64,000 bases of DNA from JAGPHI01 sp036641735 (lineage in GTDB: Bacteria > Bacillota > Clostridia > Oscillospirales > Ruminococcaceae). The number at the start of each line of letters is the position of its first letter. The first letter of the stretch is position 1. The notes under the pieces were generated by a model. It searched no databases and had not been told where the DNA came from. It saw only the letters and a program-made list of their open reading frames with translations. Shown here in pieces: positions 1-9,500 of this stretch. The position numbers were made by a program, and so were the translations under genes. Where the stretch lies: positions 4,582 to 68,581 of the forward strand of contig JAVWEG010000002.1 in NCBI GenBank assembly GCA_036641735.1. The letters run 5' to 3'.

Positions 1-1
1 G

Positions 2-193
2 CGTAATTTCACAGACCTTAAAGGTATGCGCGCAAAGGTATTGTATAATAATGATATTAACAAGCCCGTGCGTAAAAGCCATAAAAATCCGCTATTGCAA
101 AAAATTTATGCGGAATATCTTGGCGAAGCAGGCGGCGAAAAGGCACATCATATCCTGCATACCACTTATGAAAAAAGAGAAAAAAATTATTAA
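2..193 (+). CDS. [FeFe]-hydrogenase, C-terminal end (partial)
   Basis: The gene is cut by the window's left edge; 63 residues remain and end at TAA 191-193. The reading has the signature of the small-subunit-like tail of [FeFe]-hydrogenases: an SHKNPLLQKIYAEYLGE-type segment, then EKAHHILHTTY before the stop. In this family the tail wraps round the H-cluster domain. The enzyme reduces protons with electrons from ferredoxin or NAD(P)H, which fits a fermenter. The catalytic cysteine motifs lie outside the window, so monomeric HydA and a bifurcating HydA/HndD subunit cannot be told apart. A terminator follows directly, so it is the last gene of its unit. Confidence 0.82.
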   Translation, partial: RNFTDLKGMRAKVLYNNDINKPVRKSHKNPLLQKIYAEYLGEAGGEKAHHILHTTYEKREKNY

Positions 194-201
194 AATCAAT
201 A

Positions 202-233
202 AAAAGGGCGTGACAGAAAAGTCGCGCCCTTTT
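202..233 (+). terminator. Rho-independent terminator after the hydrogenase gene
   Basis: GGGCGTGAC (206-214) pairs with GTCGCGCCC (221-229) across a 6-nt A-rich loop, with one G-U pair. It is preceded by an A run and followed by TTTT. Confidence 0.85.
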
Positions 234-249
234 GCTTAGAGGTAGAAAA

Positions 250-1044
250 ATGAGTAAAAAACAATTTCTTACGCAGTTGCGTTTTTGGCTTTATTTTGCT
301 ATGTCGTCCGATAAACAACAAGATTATATTAAAGCGTTTGAGGAGTTTTTTGCAAGAGGAGCTAAGTTTGGGCGCACTGAAGCACAGCTTTGCCAGACGC
401 TCGGCACTCCAAAATCACTTGCCGATAAGATGATAAACGAAGATAAAACCTGTATGCAAAATGCTGTAAAAAGAATAGCGATAACAGCGCTTATTTTACT
501 GGCTATAGCTTTATTGAGCATTTCACAAATATTGACAAAAACAAGAATTAATTTTGCTATATTCTTTTTGGTAATAGCTGTGGCGCTGCCGGCAGGTACA
601 ATGTTTATTTGCGGCGGAGCAAAGCTTTTTACAAGTGTGCAAAACAGCAAAAACCTATTTGTTATGGTGCTGATAAACGTAAGTATATGTATTGTAGCTA
701 TGCTTCCTGCGTGTGCAGTGCTTGCCGTAAAAGCATACGACAGCTTTTACCCTGTAGCGGTATTGGCTGTGATAATATTACTTTTAGTATATTTAGCACA
801 AACTATACAAATTATAAAATATGGAATATCAAGCTTATCGCTTCTAGTATTAAATGCAGATTTATTAAGCATAATATTCACGGCGGCGAATATAGTGGCA
901 TCGTATAAAGATTTAGGCGAAGTAAATCTAATGTTAAGTGCGATATTAACAGGGCAAATGCTACCCCTAATGCTAGAGCTAATAGTTCTAACCGCCCTAA
1001 TAACCGTCTTGCAAAGCTATATGATGAAAAAAATGATGAAATAA
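250..1044 (+). CDS. HAAS/DUF1700-like multi-pass membrane protein
   Basis: 264 residues. The first 75 form a soluble helical domain of the HAAS type seen in DUF1700 proteins: a KKQFLTQLR start, a 'DYIKAFEEFF..GAKFGRTEAQLCQTLGTPKSLADKM' pattern, and the LGTPKSLA turn typical of the family. At least five hydrophobic segments follow. HAAS proteins are often encoded beside PadR regulators and are thought to act in membrane sensing, but none is characterised for this subgroup. The start at ATG 250 is preferred over an upstream in-frame codon because AGAGGT lies just before it. The next gene starts 24 nt downstream, so the two are probably co-transcribed. Confidence 0.6.
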   Translation: MSKKQFLTQLRFWLYFAMSSDKQQDYIKAFEEFFARGAKFGRTEAQLCQTLGTPKSLADKMINEDKTCMQNAVKRIAITALILLAIALLSISQILTKTRINFAIFFLVIAVALPAGTMFICGGAKLFTSVQNSKNLFVMVLINVSICIVAMLPACAVLAVKAYDSFYPVAVLAVIILLLVYLAQTIQIIKYGISSLSLLVLNADLLSIIFTAANIVASYKDLGEVNLMLSAILTGQMLPLMLELIVLTALITVLQSYMMKKMMK

Positions 1045-1068
1045 TAACATAGGGGGGATTTAACTTAT

Positions 1069-1353
1069 ATGTCTAAAACGCATACAATGAAAAGTGAAGC
1101 TATTGAAGCTTTGACAGAATTAGGTGGAAAGGCACATATCTCTGAAATTATAAAGCTTATTATTAAACGAAATAATTTAAGCTTTTCAGGTTCAAAGACT
1201 CCAAAAGACTCATTAAGTGCAGTATTACAAAGAAATTCAAAAAGTGTGGACTATGGAAAAGAAAACATTTTTTATAGCGTTTACGGAACAGCTGCAAGAA
1301 AAGGATTTTGGGGATTAGTAGGATATAATGTAAAAAAACATAACAACAATTAA
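1069..1353 (+). CDS. Orphan HARE-HTH winged-helix protein
   Basis: 94 residues with a strong AGGGGGGA ribosome binding site at 1051-1058. The pattern 'EAIEALTELGGKAHISEIIKLIIKRN...KTPKDSLSAVLQRNS' followed by an aromatic 'FYSVYG...KGFWGL' strand matches the HARE-HTH fold. That domain occurs in ASXL proteins, RNA polymerase delta (RpoE) and the DNA-binding tails of restriction enzymes. Here it stands alone, without a nuclease domain. It could be a small DNA-binding regulator or the leftover tail of a restriction endonuclease; the intact start and ribosome binding site favour a functional small protein. It follows the HAAS membrane protein and ends at a terminator shared with ppdK. Confidence 0.6.
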   Translation: MSKTHTMKSEAIEALTELGGKAHISEIIKLIIKRNNLSFSGSKTPKDSLSAVLQRNSKSVDYGKENIFYSVYGTAARKGFWGLVGYNVKKHNNN

Positions 1354-1356
1354 AGC

Positions 1357-1397
1357 AAAAAACAACTGCCGACACTTTCGTGGCGGCAGTTGTTTTT
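1357..1397. terminator. Bidirectional terminator between HARE-HTH gene and ppdK
   Basis: AACAACTGCCG (1361-1371) pairs perfectly with CGGCAGTTGTT (1384-1394). A runs on the left and T runs on the right let it serve both convergent genes. Confidence 0.88.
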
Positions 1398-1406
1398 GAT
1401 TTTAGA

Positions 1407-4037
1407 TTATTTGCGTGGGAATTTTAGGGCGGCTTGGGCTGCTGCAAGGCGTGCTATTGGCACGCGGAACGGTGAGCAGCTTACGTAATCAAGACCTGCC
1501 TTGTGGCAGAACTCTATAGATGTTGGATCTCCGCCGTGTTCGCCGCAGATGCCTACGTGTAGGTTAGGGCGAGTTTTGCGGCCGAGTGTTGTCGCCATTT
1601 CTACAAGCTTGCCTACGCCGTTTTGGTCAAGATGCGCAAACGGATCGGACTCATATACGCGGCTTTCATAGTAATACTGTAAAAATTTGGCGGCATCATC
1701 ACGCGAGAAGCCAAAGGTCATCTGCGTAAGGTCATTAGTACCAAAGCTGAAAAATTCTGCTTCGGTAGCTATTTCGTCGGCGGTAAGGGCGGCACGCGGT
1801 ATCTCTATCATTGTGCCTACTTCGTATGTTAGGTCGCTCTTTGCGGCAGCGATAATCTTATCGGCGGTTGCCACTACTACGTCCTTAACAAACTTAAGCT
1901 CCTTCACTTCACCTACAAGAGGTATCATAATATTAGGTACTATTTTAATGCCAAGCTTTTTGCTTACTTTAAGCGCTGCATTAATTACAGCCGTTGTTTG
2001 CATTGCAGCTATTTCAGGATAGCTTACAGCAAGGCGGCAGCCACGATGTCCCATCATAGGGTTAAATTCGTGCAATGACGCAATAACGTTCTTTAGCTTT
2101 TCTACTGTGATATTAAGCTCTTTTGATATTTCAACAATATCGCTCTCCTTAGTTGGGAGAAACTCGTGCAGAGGTGGATCCAAGAAGCGAATGGTAACAG
2201 GACGCTCGCCCATTACTTCAAACAGTCCCTCAAAGTCACTTTGCTGATACGGTAAAATCTTCACAAGCGCTTTTTCACGGTCGGCAGTGTTGTCTGCCAC
2301 TATCATTTCACGCATTGCCTTAATACGAGTAGCTTCAAAGAACATATGCTCTGTACGGCAAAGACCTATGCCCTCAGCACCAAAGTCCGAAGCTTTTTTT
2401 GCATCGTGAGGTGTGTCGGCATTGGTGTATATTTGCAGCTTGCGCTCTTTGTCAGCCCACTTCATAAAGCGGTCAAAATCGCCGGATATAGCTGCTTCTA
2501 CGCAAGGAATAGCCTCACCGTAAATATTGCCCGTAGAGCCGTCTATAGATATAAAGTCGCCCTCGTGATAATCTTTACCGCCAAGAGTAAACTGATGCTT
2601 GTCGTAATCTACTGTTATTTCGCCACAGCCTGATACACAGCAAGTACCCATACCGCGAGCTACAACGGCAGCGTGGCTTGTCATACCGCCGCGCACTGTA
2701 AGTATGCCCTGTGCTACAGCCATACCCTCTATGTCCTCAGGGCTTGTCTCTAGGCGCACAAGTACTACCTTTTTGCCCTTTGCGTGCCAATCGGTGGCAT
2801 CCTCGGCAGAAAATACTACCTGTCCGCAAGCAGCACCCGGAGAAGCGGCAAGACCTTTGCCTATCACCTCGGTGGTTTTAAGAGCAGATGAGTCGAATTG
2901 CGGATGAAGCAAGCTGTCTAGCTGCTTTGGCTCTACGCGAAGCACGGCCTCTTGCTCTGTAATCATTTTTTCGTCTACTAAATCTACAGCTATTTTCAAT
3001 GCTGCGGCAGCGGTGCGCTTGCCATTACGTGTTTGCAGCATATATAATTTGCCGTTTTCTATAGTAAATTCCATATCCTGCATATCGCGATAATGTGCCT
3101 CTAGCTTGTTTGCAATATCAGCAAATTGTTTGTACACTTCGGGCATTTGGTCTTGTAAATGGCTGATAGGTGACGGTGTGCGGATACCTGCTACTACGTC
3201 CTCACCCTGTGCATTTATAAGATATTCGCCGAACAATGCCTTTTCGCCCGTGGCAGGATTACGTGTAAACGCAACACCTGTGCCGGAATTATCTCCCGAA
3301 TTGCCAAACACCATACTTTGCACGTTTACGGCAGTACCCCAAGAATAAGGTATCTCGTTCATACGGCGATATGTATTGGCGCGTGGGTTATCCCAAGAGC
3401 GGAACACAGCCTTGATAGCTTCCATAAGCTGTACCTTAGGCTCTGTAGGAAAGTCCTCGCCCATTTTAGATTTATATAGAGCTTTAAACTTTTTCACAAG
3501 CTCTTTTAAATCGTCTGCATCAAGCCCAGTATCCAGCTTTACGCCTTTTTTAGCTTTAGCATCGTCAATTATTTTTTCAAATTCGGTTTTGTTCATTTCC
3601 ATAACTACGTCGCTAAACATCTGTACAAAGCGGCGATAGCTATCGTATGCGAAGCGAGGGTTATTGGTAAACTTGGCAAGCCCCTCTACCACTTCGTCGT
3701 TAAGCCCCAGATTTAATATGGTGTCCATCATACCGGGCATAGAGGCGCGTGCGCCTGAACGTACCGAGACAAGCAGCGGATTTGCTACATCGCCAAACTT
3801 TTTGCCTGTCATAGCCTCCAGCTTTACCATATAATCGGATATTTCTTTTTCAATATCACTGTTGATTTGCTTGCCGTCCTCATAATATTGAGTGCAGGCC
3901 TCAGTGCTTACAGTAAAGCCCTGTGGTACAGGCATACCAAGATTGCTCATTTCGGCTAGGTTAGCGCCTTTACCACCAAGCAAATCGCGCATTTTTCCAC
4001 TGCCCTCAGAAAATAGATACAAGTATTTGTGACTCAA
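1407..4037 (-). CDS. ppdK: Pyruvate, phosphate dikinase
   Basis: 876 residues, full length. It interconverts pyruvate + ATP + Pi with PEP + AMP + PPi, a PPi-linked glycolytic or gluconeogenic step common in anaerobes. Domains in order: N-terminal ATP-grasp nucleotide-binding region (about 1-350), the swivelling phosphohistidine domain with GGMTSHAAV (His455), and a C-terminal TIM-barrel PEP/pyruvate domain with GICGEHGGDP (Cys831). Both catalytic residues fall at the numbers used for the Clostridium symbiosum enzyme. The start is TTG at 4037, with GGAGG nine nt upstream; no ATG fits better. It is monocistronic, with its own extended -10 promoter and a shared terminator. Confidence 0.97.
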   Translation of the reverse strand: MSHKYLYLFSEGSGKMRDLLGGKGANLAEMSNLGMPVPQGFTVSTEACTQYYEDGKQINSDIEKEISDYMVKLEAMTGKKFGDVANPLLVSVRSGARASMPGMMDTILNLGLNDEVVEGLAKFTNNPRFAYDSYRRFVQMFSDVVMEMNKTEFEKIIDDAKAKKGVKLDTGLDADDLKELVKKFKALYKSKMGEDFPTEPKVQLMEAIKAVFRSWDNPRANTYRRMNEIPYSWGTAVNVQSMVFGNSGDNSGTGVAFTRNPATGEKALFGEYLINAQGEDVVAGIRTPSPISHLQDQMPEVYKQFADIANKLEAHYRDMQDMEFTIENGKLYMLQTRNGKRTAAAALKIAVDLVDEKMITEQEAVLRVEPKQLDSLLHPQFDSSALKTTEVIGKGLAASPGAACGQVVFSAEDATDWHAKGKKVVLVRLETSPEDIEGMAVAQGILTVRGGMTSHAAVVARGMGTCCVSGCGEITVDYDKHQFTLGGKDYHEGDFISIDGSTGNIYGEAIPCVEAAISGDFDRFMKWADKERKLQIYTNADTPHDAKKASDFGAEGIGLCRTEHMFFEATRIKAMREMIVADNTADREKALVKILPYQQSDFEGLFEVMGERPVTIRFLDPPLHEFLPTKESDIVEISKELNITVEKLKNVIASLHEFNPMMGHRGCRLAVSYPEIAAMQTTAVINAALKVSKKLGIKIVPNIMIPLVGEVKELKFVKDVVVATADKIIAAAKSDLTYEVGTMIEIPRAALTADEIATEAEFFSFGTNDLTQMTFGFSRDDAAKFLQYYYESRVYESDPFAHLDQNGVGKLVEMATTLGRKTRPNLHVGICGEHGGDPTSIEFCHKAGLDYVSCSPFRVPIARLAAAQAALKFPRK

Positions 4038-4092
4038 AATTCTATTCCTCCATTTTTCTTAGCTATAATACATTTGTCTTAATGCATAAATA

Positions 4093-4121
4093 ATTATACC
4101 ATATATAGAAAGTAATTACCA
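4093..4121 (-). promoter_or_regulatory. Putative ppdK promoter (extended -10)
   Basis: On the minus strand TGGTATAAT gives a perfect -10 (4093-4098) with the TGn extension. The -35 at 17-bp spacing (TGGTAA) is weak, as is usual for extended -10 promoters. Confidence 0.5.
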
Positions 4122-4206
4122 CCGTTAAATATGACTTATTATACTTTTTGCTTGTATTTTTGCTGCATTATTAAAAACAATACCTATATTATAGCCACTT
4201 AGCTTG

Positions 4207-4297
4207 TTATTGTCCTTGTACATAGCCTATCGTCAAGCTGCATACAGCAAAGACGAGGCTTTGAGTAAGAAAAATCAAAAGTAAAATTGATGTAGTA
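4207..4297 (+). repeat. Dispersed ~90-bp intergenic element, copy A
   Basis: It begins TTATTGTCCTTGTACA and ends near GTAGTA. Related copies lie at 22733-22808 and 43424-43512. The core has a nested stem: GTC..GAC outside GCTG-CATA-CAGC (about 4232-4254), then a conserved GAGGCTTTGAGTA and ATCAAAAGTAAAATT. The 338-nt gap between ppdK and prs otherwise holds only AT-rich sequence and the ppdK promoter. Confidence 0.7.
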
Positions 4298-4375
4298 CTT
4301 GAAAAAACCTTTTTTTAATGTAAACTATACTTATAGGGTTTCGTTTATACAAAATTAAATATGGGAGGCTGTAAA

Positions 4376-5332
4376 ATGAGCTTACACGGCAAGGATATCA
4401 AGATTTTTACGGGAAATTCCAATCCGACATTGGCAAAAGCGATGGCGGATAGTCTCGGGCTGCCTATGGGCAAGAGCGCGGTAGGGCTTTTTAGCGATGG
4501 GGAAATATCGGTAAATATCAACGAATCTGTGCGCGGCAGTGATGTATTTGTAGTGCAAAGCACTTGCAGTCCCGTCAATAGGCATCTTATGGAGCTGCTT
4601 ATTATGATAGATGCTTTTCGCAGAGCATCGGCAGGGCGCATTACAGCGGTAATTCCATATTACGGATACGCAAGGCAAGACCGCAAGAGCAAGGCGCGAG
4701 ATCCGATAACGGCAAAGCTTGTGGCAGACCTAATAGTAAAAGCAGGCGCCGACAGGGTGCTTACAATGGATTTACACGCATCGCAGATACAAGGCTTTTT
4801 TGATGTGCCTGTAGACCATATGAAGGGCGCTCCTATACTAATTCCGTACTTTGAGCAAAAAATAGCGAGCTATCACGATAATGTTGTGGTGATGAGTCCC
4901 GATTTAGGCTCGGTGTCACGTAATCGTGCTTTTGCAGAGCGCCTTAACGTACCATTGGCAATAGTGGATAAGCGCCGCCCAAAGCCAAACGAGAGCGAAA
5001 TTATGAATATTATCGGTGAAGTGCAAGGTAAAAACGTATTGATAGTAGATGATATGATAGATACCGCAGGCACGCTTTGCCACGCGGCAGAGGCGGTAAA
5101 GGCGCGCGGAGCAAAAACTGTAACAGCCTGTGCCACTCACGCAGTGCTGTCGGGGCCTGCCATAGAGCGAATAAGAAAAAGCGCGCTGGACGAAGTGGTT
5201 TTGCTCGACACAATTCCCTTGCCTGAATGTAAAAAAATAGCTAAAATAAAAGTGCTGAGTGTAGCATCCGTGCTGGCAGAGGCAGTGGCACGCATATATT
5301 CGGACAAGCCGGTTTCCACATTATTTGTATAA
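4376..5332 (+). CDS. prs: Ribose-phosphate pyrophosphokinase
   Basis: 318 residues, the usual length. It makes PRPP from ribose 5-phosphate and ATP for purine, pyrimidine, histidine, tryptophan and NAD synthesis. The motifs seen are the N-terminal 'KIFTGNSNPTLAKAMADSLG', the regulatory-flexible-loop region with YARQDRKSKARDPI, DLHASQIQGFFD, and the PRPP-binding loop VLIVDDMIDTAGT. ATG 4376 is chosen because GGGAGG lies nine nt before it; an in-frame ATG at 4361 would put that Shine-Dalgarno sequence inside the gene. pth follows after 17 nt, and the pair probably forms one unit with the next membrane protein and mfd, a familiar prs-pth-mfd order in Firmicutes. Confidence 0.97.
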   Translation: MSLHGKDIKIFTGNSNPTLAKAMADSLGLPMGKSAVGLFSDGEISVNINESVRGSDVFVVQSTCSPVNRHLMELLIMIDAFRRASAGRITAVIPYYGYARQDRKSKARDPITAKLVADLIVKAGADRVLTMDLHASQIQGFFDVPVDHMKGAPILIPYFEQKIASYHDNVVVMSPDLGSVSRNRAFAERLNVPLAIVDKRRPKPNESEIMNIIGEVQGKNVLIVDDMIDTAGTLCHAAEAVKARGAKTVTACATHAVLSGPAIERIRKSALDEVVLLDTIPLPECKKIAKIKVLSVASVLAEAVARIYSDKPVSTLFV

Positions 5333-5349
5333 TACAATAAGGACGATTT

Positions 5350-5937
5350 ATGATATTTAAAACAAACAGTAATATTGATGCAATCATAGTAGGGCTTGGT
5401 AATCCCGGCGGAAAATATGATGGAACGCGCCACAACACAGGATTTTGCGCCATAGATTATTGTGCAAAGGAATGGAATATTAAAATAACAAAAGCAAAAT
5501 TTGATGCACTTTACGGAGTGGGTACAGTAGAGGGTAAAAAGCTGCTTTTGCTAAAGCCGCAAACCTTTATGAATTTATCGGGCGAAGCAGTGCATAAAGC
5601 AAGCGAGTTTTATAAAATAAGCCCCGATAAGATAATTGTAATGTTTGATGATATTTCGCTGGATTGCGGACGTATACGTCTGCGCCGTAAAGGGTGTGCA
5701 GGCGGACACAATGGGATAAAAAGTATTATTGCGCATATCGGGGAGGATTTTCCGCGTATTAAAATAGGGGTAGGGGAAAAGCCGTGTGCCGAATACGACC
5801 TTGCCGCGTGGGTGCTGTCTCGTTTTACCGATAAAGAAGCAAAAGCCATTGCAGAGCGGTATGATGATATTGCTAAAGCTGCGCTCTTAATTGCGTGCGA
5901 AGATATGGATAAGGCGATGAATAAATACAGCTCGTAA
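5350..5937 (+). CDS. pth: Peptidyl-tRNA hydrolase
   Basis: 195 residues. It releases peptides from peptidyl-tRNAs dropped by stalled ribosomes. The family signature is present: GLGNPGGKYDGTRHNTGF carries the catalytic His28 (His20 in E. coli) and Asn18. Further on are 'KPQTFMNLSGEAV', the 'VMFDDISLDCG' strand and 'GGHNGIKSI'. An AAGGAC ribosome binding site precedes ATG 5350. It sits between prs and a small membrane protein in the prs-pth-mfd cluster. Confidence 0.96.
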   Translation: MIFKTNSNIDAIIVGLGNPGGKYDGTRHNTGFCAIDYCAKEWNIKITKAKFDALYGVGTVEGKKLLLLKPQTFMNLSGEAVHKASEFYKISPDKIIVMFDDISLDCGRIRLRRKGCAGGHNGIKSIIAHIGEDFPRIKIGVGEKPCAEYDLAAWVLSRFTDKEAKAIAERYDDIAKAALLIACEDMDKAMNKYSS

Positions 5938-5948
5938 AGGAGTAAGCT

Positions 5949-6509
5949 ATGCAGGAGGTTACAAAAGCGTGGGATCGCCCGTCATTAGAAAAATATAATA
6001 AAGCTCTGCTTGTGCTTTTAGGTGTAAGCGGAGCCTTGCACGCAATATCACTGCTGTGGCATAGCCCGATATCAGTATTATTGCTGCCGATAGAGGCAGG
6101 TGCAATTACGGCGCTTTGTACAGTGGCGCTGTACAGATTTTGCCTTTCAAGGCAGTACAATACCTCGCTTGCAAGCTTTAGCGCCCCTATAATTTTATCT
6201 ATAATATGCCCTGTATTTATACTAATAATAAATATTATTATGCGTGTACAGCCGCAAAATATAAATGCGCTTGGCGAGCTTGCGGATATGGCGCTTGCCT
6301 CTGTTTTTAGCGGAATTTATCCTATTGCATCTGTAATACTTTGTATTTTTGCAATAGTAAAATCCGTTTTACATTATCTCAATGCGCGAGACGAGCAAAG
6401 CATATTAATAAAATGGCTGCCGCTAGGCATAAGTATAATAGGCGCAATACTAAGTGCGTTTATAGTGTTTTTTACGCTTTCTAAATATTTTATATTCGGC
6501 ATAAAATAA
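5949..6509 (+). CDS. Hypothetical multi-pass membrane protein
   Basis: 186 residues. I do not recognise a family. After a short charged N-terminus (about 20 residues) there are five or six hydrophobic segments (about 20-38, 43-65, 79-99, 116-138, 152-175), with no catalytic motif. The AAAGGAG ribosome binding site begins in the pth stop region and the gap is 11 nt, so it is translated from the pth message. It lies between pth and mfd. Confidence 0.6.
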   Translation: MQEVTKAWDRPSLEKYNKALLVLLGVSGALHAISLLWHSPISVLLLPIEAGAITALCTVALYRFCLSRQYNTSLASFSAPIILSIICPVFILIINIIMRVQPQNINALGELADMALASVFSGIYPIASVILCIFAIVKSVLHYLNARDEQSILIKWLPLGISIIGAILSAFIVFFTLSKYFIFGIK

Positions 6510-6579
6510 TAAAATTCCACTGCGCTAAATTTGCAGCTTTGCTATATTAAATAATCGGCATATTTTTAGGAGCTTAATA

Positions 6580-9500
6580 ATGTTAGATAAAATCCTGCGC
6601 GAAACTAATGAATATAAAAAATTGCTTAGCGGTATACAAGGCTCAATTGGTACACAGGCATTGTTTGGGCTACCTATGTCTGCGCGTGCGGAAATAATAG
6701 CGGCATTGTGTGAGGACACAAAGCGCAGTGCAATAGTGGTGTGTGCAAACGAGGCGGATGCCACACGCTTTGCAGAGGACTCAGCGGCATTTGGTGCAAA
6801 CAGTGAAGTTTATCCTGCAAGAGATTTTGTGCTGCGCGCTGTAGATGGGCAAAATCACGAATACGAATATCGCCGCTTAGAGGTGATGGGCAATATGGTG
6901 GGCGGCCGCACTAAGCTAGTGGCGGTGAGCGCCGAAGCAGCTTTACAGCTCACTATGCCGCGCGCGGATTTTTGCGAAAACACTCTCACGGTAAAGCCGC
7001 ATACTACTATGCCTGTACAGGAGCTTGTAAATCGCTTATTTGCGGCAGGATATCTGCGCAGAGTAAAGGTAGAGGGGCAAGGACAGTTTAGCGTGCGTGG
7101 CGGCATAGTGGATATTTTTGCGCCCGATATGAAAAATCCTGCACGTATAGAGTATTGGGGCGACGAAATAGATACAATTCATTCGTTTGACCTTGAGACA
7201 CAAAGACGAAGTGAAGAAGTGAAAAAAATATACATTTCGCCTGCGCGCGAGGTGCTTTTTGGCGATACAAATGCGGCGGCGCAGATGCTGCACAAAGCAT
7301 TAGACAGCGCAAAGGTAGCTGAAAAAGCGCTTATGGAAACGGCAATGGCAAATGATATCGAAGCGCTTATGGGCGGTGTAATGCCGTCTACTATGGACAA
7401 ATACCTTGATATAAGGTATAAAAAACCCGATACAATACTTGGATATTTTGATGATCCGATAATTTTTGTAAGTGACCCGAGCGCCGTAAGAGATGCCGCA
7501 AAAGCTATGAGCTTTCGCACAAACGAGGAGATAAAAAGCTTGTTTGAGCAAGGTGTACTTGCGGCAGGGCTTGATAAATTTTACGAAGATACTAGCTATT
7601 TACTGCATAAAATTGCAAAGCATCACAGCATAGTATGTGAAAACTTCACGCGCACCATTCCCGATATAAAGCTTAGCGAGATAGTAAATGCGGCGGCGCA
7701 TAGCTTACCTGCGTGGAGCGGCGAGGTAAGTGCATTAATAGACGATATAAAGCCGCTTATTGAGCAAAAATATGCAGTGGCAGTGCTGTCGGGTACGCAC
7801 AGGGCGGCGGCTTCATTGGCAAAAGACCTTACCGCGGCAGGCATAGCGGCGGCAGTGATAAACAAAAACAGCGTTTTGCAGCATGGGCTTGTGGGGTGCT
7901 GTGAGGGACAGCTGTCGGCAGGTATGGATTACCCGTTTGCAAAGCTTGCGATATTTACAAGCCGTAGGCATAAAGATACGGTAAAGCCAAAAGCTAAGGC
8001 GAAAAACAAAGGATTATCAAGCCTTGACGATATTAAATCCGGCGATTATGTAGTGCATCAAAGCCACGGTATCGGTGTATACACAGGCATACAGCGCTTA
8101 GATTTACAAGGTGTGGTAAAGGATTATTTAAAGCTGCAATATGATAAAGGCGATACCCTGTATGTGCCTGTAACACAATTAGATGTAATAAGCCGCTACA
8201 CAGCGCCCGGAGACGGCGAGCGTGTAAAGCTGGCAAAGCTTGGCGGAGTGGAATGGACTAAAACCAAAAACCGCGTGCGTGCAGCTACGCAGGAGATGGC
8301 AAAGGAGCTAATAGAGCTGTATGCCAAGCGCCAGCAAGCGAGCGGCAACGCATTCCCCGAGGACAGTGATTGGCAGCGTGATTTTGAAACTAGGTTTGAA
8401 TACGAGGAAACAGGAGACCAATTACAAAGTGCAGCCGAGATAAAGCGCGATATGGAAAAGCCGCATCCTATGGACAGGCTTTTGTGCGGAGACGTGGGAG
8501 TGGGCAAAACAGAGGTGGCACTGCGTGCCGCCTTTAAGTGCGTAATGGGCGGCAAGCAATGCGCTATTTTAGTGCCTACCACTATTTTAGCTTGGCAGCA
8601 TTATAATACGCTATTGTCACGTATGGAAGCGTTTCCTATAAAAATGGGGCTATTATCGCGTTTTAGGACGGCAAAGCAGCAAAAAGAGACGATAAAAGGG
8701 CTTAATGATGGCACGGTGGATATTGTGGTAGGCACACATCGTATGTTGCAAAAGGATATTAAATTTAAAGATTTAGGGCTTGTAATAGTAGATGAGGAGC
8801 AGCGTTTTGGTGTAAAAGATAAAGAAAAGCTAAAAGGCGGCTTTATCGGAGTGGATATGCTCACGCTTTCGGCTACGCCTATACCGCGCACGCTTAATAT
8901 GGCGATGAGCGGTATACGCGATATGAGTACAATTGAGCAGCCGCCATTTGAGCGCCGCCCGATAGAAACTTATGTGATGGAATACGATGAAAACGTGGTG
9001 GCGGAAGCATTGCGCAGAGAGCTTGCGCGCGGCGGACAGGTGTATTATTTACACAATCGTGTAGAAACTATAGATTTATGCGCGGCGCGTGTGGGCGCTA
9101 TGGTAGAGGGAGCGCGTGTAGCCACAGCTCACGGCCGTATGACGGAGGAGCAATTGTCTACTGTATGGCAGCAATTACTCGATGGCGATATAGATATACT
9201 TGTATGCACCACAATAATAGAAACAGGTGTAGATGTGCGCAATTGCAATACGCTTATAATAGAGGATTCAGACCGTATGGGCTTAGCTCAGCTTTACCAA
9301 ATACGCGGACGCGTAGGGCGCTCGGGGCGCAAAGCATATGCTTATTTTACGTTTCGCAGAGATAAAGTGCTTACGGATATCGCCGCAAAGCGCCTGTCTG
9401 CAATACGTGAATTTACATCATTTGGCTCGGGCTTTCACATTGCAATGCGAGATTTGCAAATACGCGGAGCAGGCAATGTACTAGGGCAAAGCCAGCACGG

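Noticed and set aside
4299..4331. TTGAAA ... TATACT as a prs promoter
   Set aside because: The spacer would be 21 bp, too long for sigma-A. No better pair is visible, so no promoter is listed for prs.
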